NCBI GenBank assembly: GCA_034008185.1
Contig: CM067085.1
Span: 54,556,602 to 54,620,601, forward strand
DNA from: Gorsachius magnificus
Lineage: Eukaryota > Chordata > Aves > Pelecaniformes > Ardeidae
Length of the DNA stretch: 64,000 nucleotides
Reading direction: 5' to 3'
The notes under the pieces were generated by a model. That model saw nothing but the letters and a program-made list of their open reading frames with translations. It ran no database searches and was not told the origin of the DNA. Position 1 is the stretch's first letter. Each line of letters opens with the position of its first letter. Position numbers and translations under genes: made by a program. Below are positions 46,082 to 60,900 of this stretch, in pieces.

Positions 46082-48930
46082 TCAGTAACAGGCAATACCA
46101 AGTGTATCCACCACCATCAGAATTGCTTGCAGAGGATCCACAATTTCTTGCATGTTATCTTTCCTCAAAACCCAGTCTGGTTTAATTCTGTGAAAATATT
46201 AGTGGCTTACCATTAAAATATTATACTGCCACAGCGAAAAGAGCAGACTAATTTTTAAGCTCTTACCTCGAAACTGTTTTTATTCTTAGAGGAGTTACTG
46301 GAACAAAGGAAGTTCCACTTAGGAAAGTGTTTGTTTTCTGCTTCACAAGTATTCTCTCTGCATCCATTTTGTGTTTACGAGCTGTAAGTTTATATAGGCT
46401 TTGAATGCAAGTAACAGCTCTTGGTATGCTTCGGATTTCCTGAGAAAAGGTGAAAAGAGTGCACAGTTAGTACTACAAGTTTGAAAGCAGCTTAACAAAT
46501 CGAGAAATCTGTTTTCTTCAGCAAAAACTGAATGTTTATCATTCAGGTTGAACTTCTACCCACAAGTTCAGTGAAACCATTTTAAAGCCAGCACACCTAC
46601 AACAAGTCAGTGGTCTAATGTTTTCAAAATACTTAACAACTGGTACGCAGCTTGAGATGTCAGAAAATGCAAGACAAATTTTATGGATTTCTCATTAAAA
46701 TAAATTTTTACATATGTCATTGGCATACGCCTTCAATGATTGGTACAGAGAGACAAACGTGTTTGTATCTGTGTTCATAGCAATGAAAGAATAATGCAAT
46801 AGTCAGAGGTGACTGGATAACTTAAGAGCTTGTATCTGATGGATAAGCAGCTGGCAAGTTTATAGCACAGAACCCAGACTACCATTAATAACCTTATGAG
46901 GGATTCTAGCAATAGGCATGAACAAAAGGAAATTTTCAGAAACAGGTTATGTCTCTGTTACCATAGAGTATGTCAACACAAAGTCATGGACAAATTATAT
47001 TGCCAGTTCTTACTGACAATAAAGATCTTAACTTTATCTGAAAAGCAACAGTAAACTTTCAGAAATGGAAAAAAAGCTAATTAAGTGGCAACTAAATTAT
47101 ATCCAATGCTAAGCAATCGATAGAAAGTCATCAAAACCCTGTGAAAAGTAGGGATTGCAATATCATAATCTTGCAAGGATTGCAGGATCAGAACCTCAGT
47201 GTCTTACTGAATAGCTCTGGGTGACCAGGGCATACAGAGCAAAAAATAATGAGTGTTTTCACCATCTTGGAAAAGCATTTTTTTAAATTAGAGTTTAGTC
47301 ATAAATATTATAGTCATAACAGGTATGGTAGAGAGGGAGAGGAAAAAAAAATTACAAACACCACCAAAACATGCAAGAAAAGCATGTTAAATCAAATTAT
47401 TAAACCCAAACCATTTAAATCTTACCAAAGCTCTTTTGGAGTCCTTTGAAAGGATGGCCAACAAACAACAGGTCTTTGTGAAAATGCTTCCTCCTTTCTC
47501 TGAAATTTTGTCCCCAGCTTTCCCTCTGTACATTTGGAGTAGGTCTAGCAATGTGTCTATAGAATTTTCTACTTCATACACTGCTTGAGTAGTTCTTTCA
47601 TACTGTTATACAAGAGGAAGACAAGAGAGTTCATATAGACAGATCTTTAAAAGACCTTTCAGGTTAGAGAAAAAAAGCAAAATCTATGTTCTTCCCTAGA
47701 TTAAATTCGTAGCTGATCTGGCTACCCTTTGTGCCTCCCACCCTTGTTTAGAAACCCATAGAATCTGATTTTACATTTTAAATAGAAGAAGAAATTAGAA
47801 TAAGTTTAGAGAAATTTAAAAATAAGTTTAGCCTAAATTTTAACTAAAAAAAAAAACCAAGGATGGAAGATCAAAAACTATGTTCATAGGTATTTTAAAT
47901 TTAAAAAAAAAAAAAAAAAATATAAAAAAATAATTAAAAAGTTAAAATTCAGAAACTATTTTTTATTCAAAGCTATTAATTTTGTTGTTTCAAATTTATT
48001 CAGAAATTTTGTGGATAAATAAGTACTAAATAAAGTAGTCTACAGATAAACCTGCAAAAGAAGATATTAACGTTACCTTTGAAACATTAAGTAGAACCTG
48101 AATTGAATATCTGATCACATCCATGCATGGAACACTCCGGTTGCAACTCCGAATCAGAACAAAAATAGTGAAGATTGCTCTGCTCTGGGCCATATTTTCA
48201 CAACAGAGCGGGGACAGCCTAGTAGCCACCTCTGTGATAATTAAAGAAAAAAAAAAAATAAAGAAAATTCCGAAGCTCAAGCAATCTAATTGCAAGCCAG
48301 GATTTCTCTTATTTTTAAGTAGAAGTACAAAGTAGTAAAAAGTGCTTTTGTTGATTTAAAAAAGTATTTCTAAAACTAATAGTTTTAATATTCCAGACTA
48401 AAAATTAAGCAGACAAAACAATCCATGGAGAACATATACTGATATTAAATCTAATTGACTTGGGTAAGGCATAGTATTACTAGGACTTCCAGGAAAACAG
48501 AGCAATCATATAGGATTTCCTTTCTCTACGTAACCATTTTAATATCACTCTTACATCAATAATCTAATTTTAGTCTGGAAAAAAAAAACACCAACAAACA
48601 AAACATTATACTCTAAAACGTTCACTTTTTCCAATCATACAGAAGGCCTAAGTATCATTATGAACTCTTCTCAGCTGAAAAATTCCGGTTTCTCTCATCC
48701 TGGAAATCTATTTATTATAATAAAATGAAATACTGACCAAGATGCTTTAATGCTGCAAGAATATAAGAGATATGTTTGTATTTTAGAAGGTATTCAATAG
48801 CAATTGCAGTTCTGTTGCACAATTTGTTTTCTTCTCTGCTCTTTTCATTAGCCTTTTCTAAACTGCGTCTTAAAGCTTTAGTTTCTGCTGTGTCGTTACG
48901 CTTTCTCCAAGAATATCCTCTCCACAATGC
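46082..48930 (-). CDS. ASPM: ASPM C-terminal domain exons (five exons)
   Basis: Exons 48930-48738, 48231-48077, 47602-47426, 46439-46267 and 46187-46082. They leave the IQ pattern (last IQ-like residues in [12 protein letters not shown]) and encode helical repeat-type sequence ([53 protein letters not shown], then [20 protein letters not shown]). This matches the conserved ASPM C-terminus, which in mammals binds katanin and CITK partners. Terminal codon TGA at 46082-46084. Confidence 0.94.
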
Positions 48931-51900
48931 CTACAGAAAAGGAGTTTCACAAAGAGAAAAAAGTTGTGAACAAGATAATAGAATAGAACTTCCATTACCA
49001 TTCCAAATAAATTCTACACAAGTCTGACAAAGTATTTAATTACCTTGGTTATTAATTTTTAAGTAATCACCATTCAGTGTTTAATCTTCCAATACTGGAT
49101 TTTCAAGACAAAAGACCAAAACAAACATGCATAAACACTCCAAACCCACTCCCACATAAGTCACCTCAACCACTACACGCTTAATATTACTTCATGATCT
49201 GTTTGCCTTTAGCTTTGATGTCTAAACTGAAGCTGACTTGGCCTGCAATTTAACCGATAAATTCACCAACCAAACTAAATATTTCCTCCCCCAAAAAACC
49301 CAGAGAGAAAAAATGAAAAAATAAAAATAAGAAACATATTGTAGTTTTTTTACAAGAGGTATTTACCTGAAATTTAATTATTCCAACAGCAAATCTTCTC
49401 CTACGTCTGCAGGCAAGGAATCTTTGTACATTTCGCTGGATTATGGTTGCTGCATTGTTTCTGTGATTTAGCCAGCCTCGAATCATACGTTGCAATCCAA
49501 TGATTCTTTGATAATCTCTTCGAAATCTCTTTTGTTGCATTTTTGCTCGGAACCATCTCTGTTTAAAATTAAAGTACCTTTCTATTTATTTATTTAAGAC
49601 TTTTTTGCTAAATTCCCTTTTCCCATCCTAAACACGTTAAATAACTATTTTAACATGAACAGATCCAGGCACTATAAACATCACTAGCAGTCATATAACC
49701 ACCATGACACAGCTCTGATTGGCCTTGAGGTAGCTGAAATTCAAGACTGCAAAATAAAATCTTAACTAGGAACAGCTGGTGATGCATTCCATATAAAATA
49801 GAATATTTTATTTTCATTTGGAAGGGACCTACAATGATCATCTAGTCCAACTGCCTGACCATTTCAGGGCTGACCAAAAGATAAAGGATGTTATTAAGGG
49901 CACCGTCCAAATGCATCTTAAACACTGACAGGCTGATCGACCACCTCTCTAGGGAGCCTGTTCCAGTGTTTGACCACCCTCTCAGTAAATAAATGCTTCC
50001 TAATGTCTAGTCTAAACCTCCTCTGGCACAGCTTTGAACCATTCCCATCTGTCCTATCACTAGATACCAGGCAGAACAGATCAGCACCTCCTTCTCCACT
50101 TCCCCTCCTCAGGAAGCTGTAAAGAGCAACGAGATCAACCCTCAGCCTCTTTTTCTCCAAACTAGATAAACCCAAAGTCCTTAGCTGCTCCTCATAAGAC
50201 ATTCCTTCCAGCCCTTTTCAGCATCTTTGTTGCCTTCTTCTGGAGGTATTGAGGATTTTCACATCCTTCTTAAATTGTGGGGCCCAGAACTCCACACAGT
50301 ACTCAAGCTGAGGCTGCACCAACACTGAATACAGGGGGATAATCACCTCTTCCGACCGGCTGATTATGCTATGTTTGATGCACCCCAGGATGTGATTTGC
50401 CCTCTCAGCTGCCAGGGCACACTGCTGGCTTACACCGAGCCTGCTGTTGACCAGCACCCCCCGGTCCCTTTTTGCAGGGCTGCTCTCCAGACAATCGTCT
50501 CCCAATTTATATTTGTGCTTGACGTTACTCCATCCTTAGGAGTTTTCTTTCTCTTGTCTGGCTTTTAAGGAGAATCACAACTCCACTTTTCTCATTTCCC
50601 AGCTCTGTTTCTTCCCCTCTATGTACAGGGAAGGGAGACAAGGTACTGTATGCCAAATTTGAGGAAAAAAAAGCCTCTTCCACCCATTTGCTCTTGCCTT
50701 ATGAAGAAAATATAACTGACAAGGAGAGATAACAGATTGGTATATATGGAGGAGTAGTAGGGCAAAGTTTGCCATAACATCCTTAACTAGAGAACTGCTA
50801 TTTCTGGGCTCCCATTTCAGCCTCTCCAGTTATCTAATGCTGACCTTCCATTACTGGGACTAAGCTAATGGTCAGTTTGGAGACCTGAAGATAATTTTTT
50901 ACTGTTAGTCAGTCCTACAATACAGGCCTGATTTATGATCTTGCTTTTACAGAAGTAAACCATGTTTATATAAAAAAATGCTGCAACTTATACAGGTTCT
51001 AGTACCACTGGCAGGTTAGATACATCCAACCAAATAAATCACTGTATCCCAGGGGATTGTTCATGTAAGGAGGTGCTCTTCGTTTCATGAGACTTGGAGG
51101 CTGTTGTGTCTGATCTTTCCTACTTCTAGTAGAATGTAAAGAAATAGGCTAAGACTGCACTCAGATTCCTTTAGCAAGCTTGAGGGTCTGAAGGAAACAA
51201 ACTTTCCCATCCATCCTCAGCTTTAAAGTGCTTAAGCCTCAGAGCCTGCTGAGATCCACTCTACGCTTACCCAGGTATAAGCAGCATTATTGAATAAATC
51301 ATGGTCTTCATAATTTAGCTTTATTTTTGCATCTGAAGGAACTGCAGTGTCTTAATGCTACAGATTAGCTGACAGAAAAGAAATTAGACTATGCTAGACA
51401 AGATCATTTGTCCTTAATTAGACTAACCTGTATTATAAGAACAGACAAGATCTGGTTTTGTGCAACTTTTAGGATGAGGTGAATCCTATATGCCCTTTGA
51501 ATTTTAATTGCAGAGATATGATGATATGCAGCTGCTGTAAAATAAAGTAGTCTCTTCTGTTGTTTCTGTTCTGAAAACTGTAGAAGGAAAACAAAACAAG
51601 GAGCATCATTAATTTTCTTACTCGGAGGTAGCTGATCATCTATTCAAAGACCACAGTACACAGCAATACACTAATAGATGCTGAAGAATTGCTTCAGAAG
51701 TCATTACCACAGAACTAAATAAGCTACCTTTCTTCAGTACTAGGTCTTGAATCTAAACAATAACACATGGAAGTGACTGTAAGCAACAACAGTAATATAT
51801 AGCAGAGAACAGTTTCATTGTAAGAGTGTGTGTGCAGAAGTTATAGGTAAGCCACAAAGATCTCAGAAGCTAAAAAAAAAAAAAAAAAAAAAAAACACAC

Positions 51901-54900
51901 CCAAAAATGAAAACCTATTTTAGTACTAAAGGACTGCAAGAAAAGAGTCAAACCATATTGTGGTCTGTTCTGAACCACCCAATTCTCAAAGCAGTCAACA
52001 ACAATTTGAGTGCAATAAGTGATCAGGTTTTCCTTTGCTTGACAGCCAGAATTAATGCTAAAACAGGTCTAGAGATACATCAAAATTACAGTTCTAATTT
52101 TAAGTATAGCAACCTTTTTTCTGACTAAATAACCCCGTATAAATGCCTGCAGTTTAATGACGGCTCTTCTAGTTTTGTTATATTTCATAAATTGAAGCCT
52201 GCCTTCCTGCCAGGCCCCAAGACGTTTTTGGATAATTAGAGCAGCAGCTTTTTGCTGAACAAGTTTCCTTCTTGCCTTGAAAGCTCTGTATGCTTTTTGG
52301 ATCAAACACACAGCTTGAAGCTTCTGAAAAAGATTTTAAAGATTTTAAAGAATGGAATGATAATTAAACTTTTGTTCATTCCTGTCACGATATACATTTA
52401 CATTTTAGTACTAGATTTTTCTTTTTTGTCATAAGAAAAAGAACAAAAATAAAATAGGAAATACAAGCAGACTCATGCAGTACTAGTTTATATAAAAATG
52501 TACTTTCACAATTTGGAAGGTCTTTTCCCTCACCTAAACAGGGTCAAAATATGGGCAATTTAACATAATCCTTTTTAAAACAATAAAAGCCAGCAGAAAA
52601 TTTTACGTTTTGTCTTGTTATCAGTACAGATGGGGTAATTGAACAATTGGAACTGTTTGAAAACAAGAATCAACCTTGCTGCTCAAAGCAAAAAGGAAAT
52701 TTATATCTTAAAGATTGAACAGTTTTGATTTGAACAATCTTTTTTCTGGTCCCACCTTTTTACTTTTCTATACTTCTGCATATTGATGACAAAAATCACT
52801 CAAATACATTGAAAACTTTGAATACAGCCATGACATAGCAGACTGCAAGTGAAAACATACCTTTCTTAAAAGTCTTCTAGCCCTGTACTGTCTATATGCC
52901 AACTGAATCGTAACTGCAGCATTCTTAGTGGCCAGAAACTGATGTTGAATCATTTGTGCAGTAAGGGTTGCTCTCCACCTTCTTTGAATGGTAAGTGCAC
53001 AGGACTTCATCTTCAAAAAGCTAACATGAAAATGCATTTTAGTTTTTTTTTTTTTTTTCCAAAAGTTGAAAACACTTGCATTTTTAAAGTAAGAACACAG
53101 TGAAGGTTTACAAAATTCTTAAGATAGATATTGTGAAAGCAGAGCTGTTGTCAACCAAATCTCGGAACACTAGAACAAGAGGACAGCCAGCAATGTTGGC
53201 AGAAAGACTGGTTTAAAATAGACGATACTTTCTGTCTTCCCGCAGTAGGTACCTCCAGAACTTGCTGCCAAAGGAGATTGGGGAGGGAGACAACAGTTTA
53301 AAAGGCATTAGACAAATTGACATACAACTGGTCCATAGAAGGATAATAAAGGGAATAAGCAAATTTAAATTTGTGAGGTAGCTTCCAGTCCAGAAAAATA
53401 TTTAAACATAAGAAAAATCTTGTGAAAAAGAATAGTCCCACCTGCATCAACAGGATTATGTTTATGCATGCTGCAGGGTCACAGTCTGAGAATCGATAGG
53501 CATTTGCCAGAGTGCAAAGCAGTACTAAATAATTACATAATAAAAGCTTTGAAACGTAGAGAAGTTTATATCAAATTCAGTATTACCGTGTCCGCTGCTG
53601 TTTTGTTTTTAAGCGACTCTGAATAACACGTATAGCTTTTACCACAGATGCATATTCCTTTTGTGCTCTGCAGCCTCGAAACCAGGCTTGAATTACTTGT
53701 GCTGCTCTCATTTTGTTAACCCACTGCCGGGCTTTATATCCTCTATATGATGCCTATTAAATATATAAAAATAAAAAAAAAAATGCAACACTTTATTTTG
53801 TTTGTTTGTTTAACGGAACAAACAAAATAAAAAGGAAAAAAGTCATGTTAGCATAAAAGGCTTTTAGAATTCCCATCTCTACAGTATTACAAATATCTAA
53901 TTTCTTGTGTGCAGAAAATGTTTTCTAAAGCAAGTGAAATGCATTCAGGCAAATACCACAAATTCCACTTTTTAATTGTCTGAAAAAATAACTATGTCAT
54001 GAAGAAACAAATACAAGAAAGATTAAACAACCAAAAGAACAACAAAAAACACCTTCTGGGACTACCTGAATTCTAACGGCAGCTCTTCTCATTTGATGGT
54101 ATCTTTGTTGTTCAATATTTCGCATCTGATGGGCTCTGTAGTGCTGCTGTATTAATATAGCAGAAAACTTGCACTGAAGGTATTTCTGTCTCTGAATAAA
54201 TCCACGGAAAAATGCCTAAGAAAAAGACATGATCTTGGAATATTTCAATACTCGCATGGTATTGACTGGGAAGATGTTTGCATATTTTTAAGTACAGCTG
54301 TACTCACTGGCTTGTTAGAAAAACAATACAGGTAAATATATTTCTGATTTCCCAATTAATTCTTTTTTTTTTTTTTCTTCCTTTCAAGCAAATTATACTT
54401 ACATTGTTCAGGATACAGAAGTTAAACATTCAGAAAGTAACAAAGAAGCTGCCACTTCCCCCGCCTAAACTGGAGTTGAGGAAGGGACATCTGTTTTCTC
54501 ATCTGTTAAGCAGAGCATGTGCTCTCCAACAAGATAGTAATAGCAACCTAAATAATCTCTCGTAATAATTTCTTATTTCCCTTTCTTCCCTGATTTGGGG
54601 AAAAAAAAAAAATAAATCCTTCCATTCCAATAATATCCTGAAGAGAAACCCCTTCCCTTAGGGTAAAAGAACTAAGGCCACCACAGGAAGTTGCTTAAAG
54701 CTTTTCCCAGAAAAAAAGGAAATTAAAAAAATAAGTGTACTCCCACTACGTATAAATCATAATTAATATAATTAAGAAAGAAATATATCTTTCTCCTTCA
54801 TCCTGAAAACAAATATTTTGAAAAAGCACTTCAGAGTAACTAGTCTTCTAAGTTTCTTCGAACTCACCCTGGATGGCTATTTAGCTTGCTACATGGAGAT

Positions 54901-57900
54901 GAAGAACAATTCTCAATACTTCTTGCTGATGGCACTTTTACTGTATCAATGATGGAAGGAAAAACCATCAAACTAAATAATTCCTACTTCCTAGAGTATC
55001 TCTGAGAAATCAAAGAATGGCAAGGGTTGGAAGGGATGTCCAGAGATCATCTAGTCCAACCCTCCTGCTAAAGCAGGTTCAGCTAGAGCAGGTTGCACAG
55101 GACGTTGTCCAGGTGGGTTCTGAATATCTCCAAAGAAGGAGACTCCACAACCCCCCTGGGCAGCCTGTTCCAGTGCTCTGTCACTCTCAAAGTATCACAG
55201 ATACAGTTTCACACTAAGTTTCACGGGGCACCACTCGAGGTACCAACTGAAATGTAAGAATGCAATTTTCTCTCCTTACATACCCCTTCAAAACGTTAGC
55301 TAGGAACTCAAATTAGACTAGGGTCATTCAATAAACATAAAACAACTAACATGATTTACTCATGCCTTCCTAAATACGAGTCTTAAAGAATGCAGCGGTC
55401 GTGCCTTTTTTGTCATTTACTTCACTTTATACCCAACACCAGTGCCCACTCATTTCAACACTTCAAGACAGCTTTCATTCACATTCCAATCTAAGAAAAC
55501 ATTCAATAAACTACTAATGTTTATATAGATGAAAGTTAGGACAAAAACATTCTTAAAAGAAGTACGGAAACACACACAAGTATCAGAACTTATCTGAAGT
55601 AGTAAAATCCTAGGGGATAAATAACAAGAAAATGGGAATGTTACTTTTTAAGAGTACCACCTCAGCAAGGAAACACAAAACAGAGCTAAAGTGAGACTAT
55701 TTCTGTGCACTTGGTAGTAAGCTTTATACACCTGCCATGTAATATACTTCAGAAATTGATTCTAATTGAACATACAGTTTAAAATGTTGTTTGCAAGAGC
55801 AGTAATCTTAAAAAACCCACAAAAGAAAAAATAACCCACACCCAAACCCCACTACTATACATTCAAAAGTACCTGAATTTTTATTGTGCTTTCCTTAATT
55901 TTGTGAAACCTCTTCTTTTCAATGAATCCTCTGACTCTAGCCTGCACAATGATAATGTTCCTCCGGGTTTGCAAGTAAGTCTTTCTTTGGTATTTCACAG
56001 CCAAGTGGGATCGGTAGCATTGTTGTAAGACAACTGCTGCTTTTTTATAGCTTGTATACTGTGATTTAGTTTTATGCATTAAGTAATAGGCTCGTAATGT
56101 AATAGCTGCTGTTCTAATTTGAATAAATTTTCTGCGCTGCACAGCCATCTGAAGAAATGACTGAATCTTTCTTGCAGCTCGTATGCGCCTTGCTATTTTT
56201 CTTGCTTTCATACCACGGAAGGCAGACTGAATAATTACTACTGCTTGTCTTCGAGCAGAATACTCCGCTTTCTGTAAACGAGCCCTGTGACATGCTCTGT
56301 ACCACCTCTGAATAGCAACTGCTGAACTCCGAATCAATTTATAGCGAGTCCTTGTTCTTTGGCATCGGAAGATAGACTGGATCGTTATTGCTGCCGCTTT
56401 CTTTTCAAGAAAACGCCTCCTCTCCATGCGCATTTGTAAGATTGATTGTATGCACCGTGCAGCAACCCTGGTTTTATACAACTGCCGAGCTTTTTTAGCA
56501 CGAAAAGAGGATTGAAGGCAAATGACAGCCTTTTTTATTTTTGCATAGTTTTCCATGTCAGCTTCTTTTGCCATTTTGGCTCTGAACCTTTGCTGTATAA
56601 CTCTGACAGCCCAGCACAACTGTTTGTAATATCTATGTTGTATGTATGTGCGATAACTAGACTGTATTACAATTGCCGAAACATGCATGGTTTTCAGCTT
56701 CTGTCGTTCCTTCATGCCTCTATATGATGCTTGAATAACAAGAGCAGAATTCTTCATTGCCAGATATTTCTTCCGTTGTTTCTTTCCTTTAATGTAGGAT
56801 CGATAGTGGTTCTGTATAACAATAGCTGCAATTCTCATATTCTGATAGGACCTTCTGTTCCTGTGCATTTTGTAGGCTGACTGTATTGTACTAGCAGCTA
56901 AATGCATATGCTCAATACTCTTCCGCACTCTGATACCTCTGTACACAGCCTGTATGTGAATAGTTGCTCTGCGAAGAGAAAGATACTCCAAAGTATGCCG
57001 TCTTGACAGAACCAAAGCTCTGTATCTTCTCTGAAAGACAAGAGTAGCTGCTTTAAGGGAGAGATATCTTTGACGTTCTCTAAAAGCCTTAAAATTTTTC
57101 TGAACAACAATAGCAGCGCAGTGCATTTCTCGATGTTGTTTTTTTGCTTGCATGTCTCGAAAAGCCTTCTGGATACAAATTGCTGCTTTCTTTAATGAAG
57201 AGTAACGCTGTACTGCAATTTTCTTCAGGTTACGTGTTCTTAATGTTGCTTGAATAACTGTAGCAGCTTGATGCATCTGCTGCATTTTTTTTCTTACCAC
57301 AAAGCCTCTATAGACAGACTGTATGGTAACAGCAGCACTGAGGAGAGAGAGATACTTCTGACGTTGAATTTTTGCTAGTTTTGTTGCTCTGTATTTTCTC
57401 TGAATTACAATAGCAGCTGTCTTAATAGAAAGAAAATATTTTCTTTTGAGAAAAGTTCTAAATCTTCGCTGAATACACTCAGCTGATTCACTCATTGTTC
57501 TTAGAAGTCTTCTCGTTTTCATACCACGGAACGCAGCCTGGATACGAAGTGTAGCATTTTTCACAATCATATAGTTCTGTACTTGTGTATCTCGCGCCTT
57601 ACAAGCACGGAACCACTGCTGAATCTGCCTAGTCGCCAGCAACAGTTTTCTGAAATCCCTCTGTTGTTTGTGCATGCGATAATAAGACTGTATTATTGCT
57701 GCTGATTGATGCATGGTTTTTAAGTCTTGTCGGACCTTCGTGCCTCTACAGGCAGCCTGAAGAATAATGATAGACTTCTTTAGCTCCAAGTACTTTTTAC
57801 GTTGTACTTTGCCTAAACAAAATGCTCTATATTGTCTTTGAATTATAATTGCTGCCATTCTCATTGCCTGGTATTTTATGTTCATGCAATGCATCTTAAA

Positions 57901-60900
57901 TGTGGCTTGGATACAAGTAGCTGCTTGATGCATACAGTGAATTTGTCGTCTAACTCTTACACCTCTATAAGTCGCCTGCATTTTGACTGTGGCTTTTTTT
58001 AAAGACAAATATTTCTGCTTTTGATGTTTAGCATGAATAATTGCACGATAATGCCTTTGAACTACTATAGCTGCAGATCGAAGCCTTTCATAGTCCTTTT
58101 TGATCAGGTAAGATTTGAAAGCAGCTTGTATAGTTGTAGCAGCTTTGTTTAGTTTGCTCAATTGTTTCCTCACAGTCATCCCACGATAAGCAGACTGCAA
58201 GACTAAGACCGCTGCCTTTACTTTTAGATAAATTGCACGCTGCTTTTTTTTCATACAGTAAGCTCTGAAGTATTTCTGAATCACTAGAGTAGCTTGTCTC
58301 AGTTTCTTATATTTTAGTTGATCTACATGCATTCTGTAATAGGACTGAATAATTGTTGCAAGATTATGTTTCTTTTGAATTATTTTTCTGACAGTTTTCC
58401 CCCTCCATATTGCCTGAAGACGCACTACAGACTTACGCAGCCGAACATATTCTTGCTGTTGTTTCTGGCCTATAACACTGGCTCTGTAATGCTTTTGGAT
58501 AGTTAGCACAGCACGGTTCATAAGTCTGAATTTTTTCAGAGCCATGAATTTTCTGAAGGCAGACTGTATCTTAGTAGCAGCAGTACACTGTCTTTGAATC
58601 TGCTTTCGTACTTTCCAGCCACGAAAAGCTGCTTGCAAAGAAATCACTGCCGCTCTTGTCATTAAGAAGTTCAGTCTTTGCCTGTTACCAGTCTTGTAAG
58701 CTCTGTACCACCTCTGAATCACAATGGAGGCCTGAACTGTTGTCATATATTTCATTCTTGCAGCATAAGCTCTAAAAGCAGTCTGAATTTTAATAGCAGC
58801 TCTATATTCAAGTTCAAGCTTTTTGCGTGCTTTATAACCCCTGTAGGCTGCCTGTAAGCACACAGCTGCTTTTTTAACTTGTAAGAACTCCTGCCTCTGA
58901 CACAGCTGCTTTTTGTATGCACGATAACGTTTTTGAATAACAACAGCAGCACTATAGATGCTTAAATAACGTGTCCTGTCCCTTCTCATTCTGTAGCGTG
59001 CCTGGAGAAATACTGCAGTCTCCCTCCACCTTTGTATTTGTTTCCTGACAAGATAGCCTCGAACTGCAGCTTGAATTCTTATGCAAGCTCCCTTCAATTT
59101 CCTATAATCTTCTTTAAGTTGAAGAGCAGATCTACAAGACCGATACCTTCGCTGGACATAAAGTGTTGCCTCTCTTAATGTGCAATAATGCTTATGTGCT
59201 TGCCTCATCTTTACAAAAGCTTGAATCTTCACTGTTGCATCTTTTAAGTTTTTAAATCTCTTCTGGATAATATAAGCACGGTAACTTGACTGAATTTTTA
59301 TCACAGATCTCAATATGCGAGCCTCTTTCCTAGCTTCCATCCCTCTGTAGGCAGACTGTAGGACAATAGCAGCCAGATGCATCCGCTGGAAAGAAGCAGC
59401 TGCTTTTTTAGAAGCGACGCGTGACCTATACCAAGTTTGAATTACAGAAGCTGCATTTTTAATCTCTTTGTATCTTTTTACTTGTTGGTATCTTCTCACA
59501 TGTGACTGCAATGTAGTAACAGAGTTTTTTAATCGTAGAAATCTTAGTTTCTCTTTTTTCATTCTCCACATTGATTGAACAAGACAAACTGCTTTTCTTT
59601 GCCTGAATAGTTTTCGTGCCTTCATGCCTCTAAAAGCAGCTTGGAGAATTTTAAACTCTCTCAATTTTTCCTAGTTTATAAGCTCTGTAATACTGCTGGA
59701 TTGCCACTATTTTTGCCCTGTGTTCCTGGTAAATATGTCTAGCCAGGTGACACCTGTACCAAGCCTGAATCTTGATAACGCTTTGCTTAATACGTAGATA
59801 CTGCTTCAGCTCTCTGTGCATCCTATACCAAGATTGTATGACAAGGGTAGCCTTCTTTCTTTTAGCCAGTTTTGAAGACTGCCATTTTCGGAAATAAGTC
59901 TGAAGCACTAAAGTTGCTTTAATTTGCTGTTGAATTTTGTATTTTCTCCATCTTCTGAATGCAGACTGAATAGTACGTGCTGAAGACTTTAAGATTTCAT
60001 ATCTTTGCCAGTCTTTTTTTGCCAACTTAGATGCGCGCAGATGAGACTGAATCGTAACAGTGGCCCAAAGAATTCGTTTATATGCAGCAACAGACTTCAC
60101 CATCCTTATCCTTGCTTGTACAAAGATAACATAGTATCTTAGCCGTAAATATCTTTTCCTAGCAGAGTATCTTCTCCAATAAGCCTGCAGGAAAAAGCAG
60201 AAAATTTAGTATTTTCTTCATGGTATCTCGAGTCAAGCCTGAATTTGAAAATTTACCAACTTCAGACTTTTTAAGACTTCTTTGTTCCTACTTAATCCCT
60301 AAGGAAGATAAAACCAGATTATCTACATAAAAAAACCCAAAATCTTGAATCGTTGGTTTTTTAAGCATTTTAAAATCCAGGGAAAAGCTAAATTTGCCCT
60401 GGCAACAAAATATTCCCTTTTGAACTATGATAAATCAATGATTCTTTAATCTCCATTCCAAAAAAGTCTTAAGAACATAATATTTAGCTTTGGATAATAG
60501 TGGGGAAAGTACCTTGAGAAACTGAATTAACTGCCCAACTACCAATTGGTAACTAATATCTGCCATTCTGAACGTACCCACCACAGATTTCATAACACTA
60601 GGTCAGTAATTTTTATTTTTATTTAAAGCTTCTTAAATAATGTTCAGCAGCTGCAAAGCAGCAAGCCAACACAATCTGATCAGTCCTTACATTGACTGGT
60701 TTGAAGTCCAGTGTTTCACTAATTGTCAATTTAATAGCTCATTACCATTTCTCTTCGAAGAAAATTACCAAAACACCTCCAAAGGTGGGGGGGGGCGACA
60801 AGTATTACATTTTTATGAAGACATCAGTTGCTACAAGCAGACCAAATGACTGTGAGCAAGCCTTTTTCTTACAGGTTTCAGAAGGTTTCCTTCCTCTGTA

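Noticed and set aside
50202..50505. 95-codon minus-strand frame inside ASPM
   Set aside because: It is the C-terminal part of the CR1 reverse transcriptase, not an ASPM exon or host gene.
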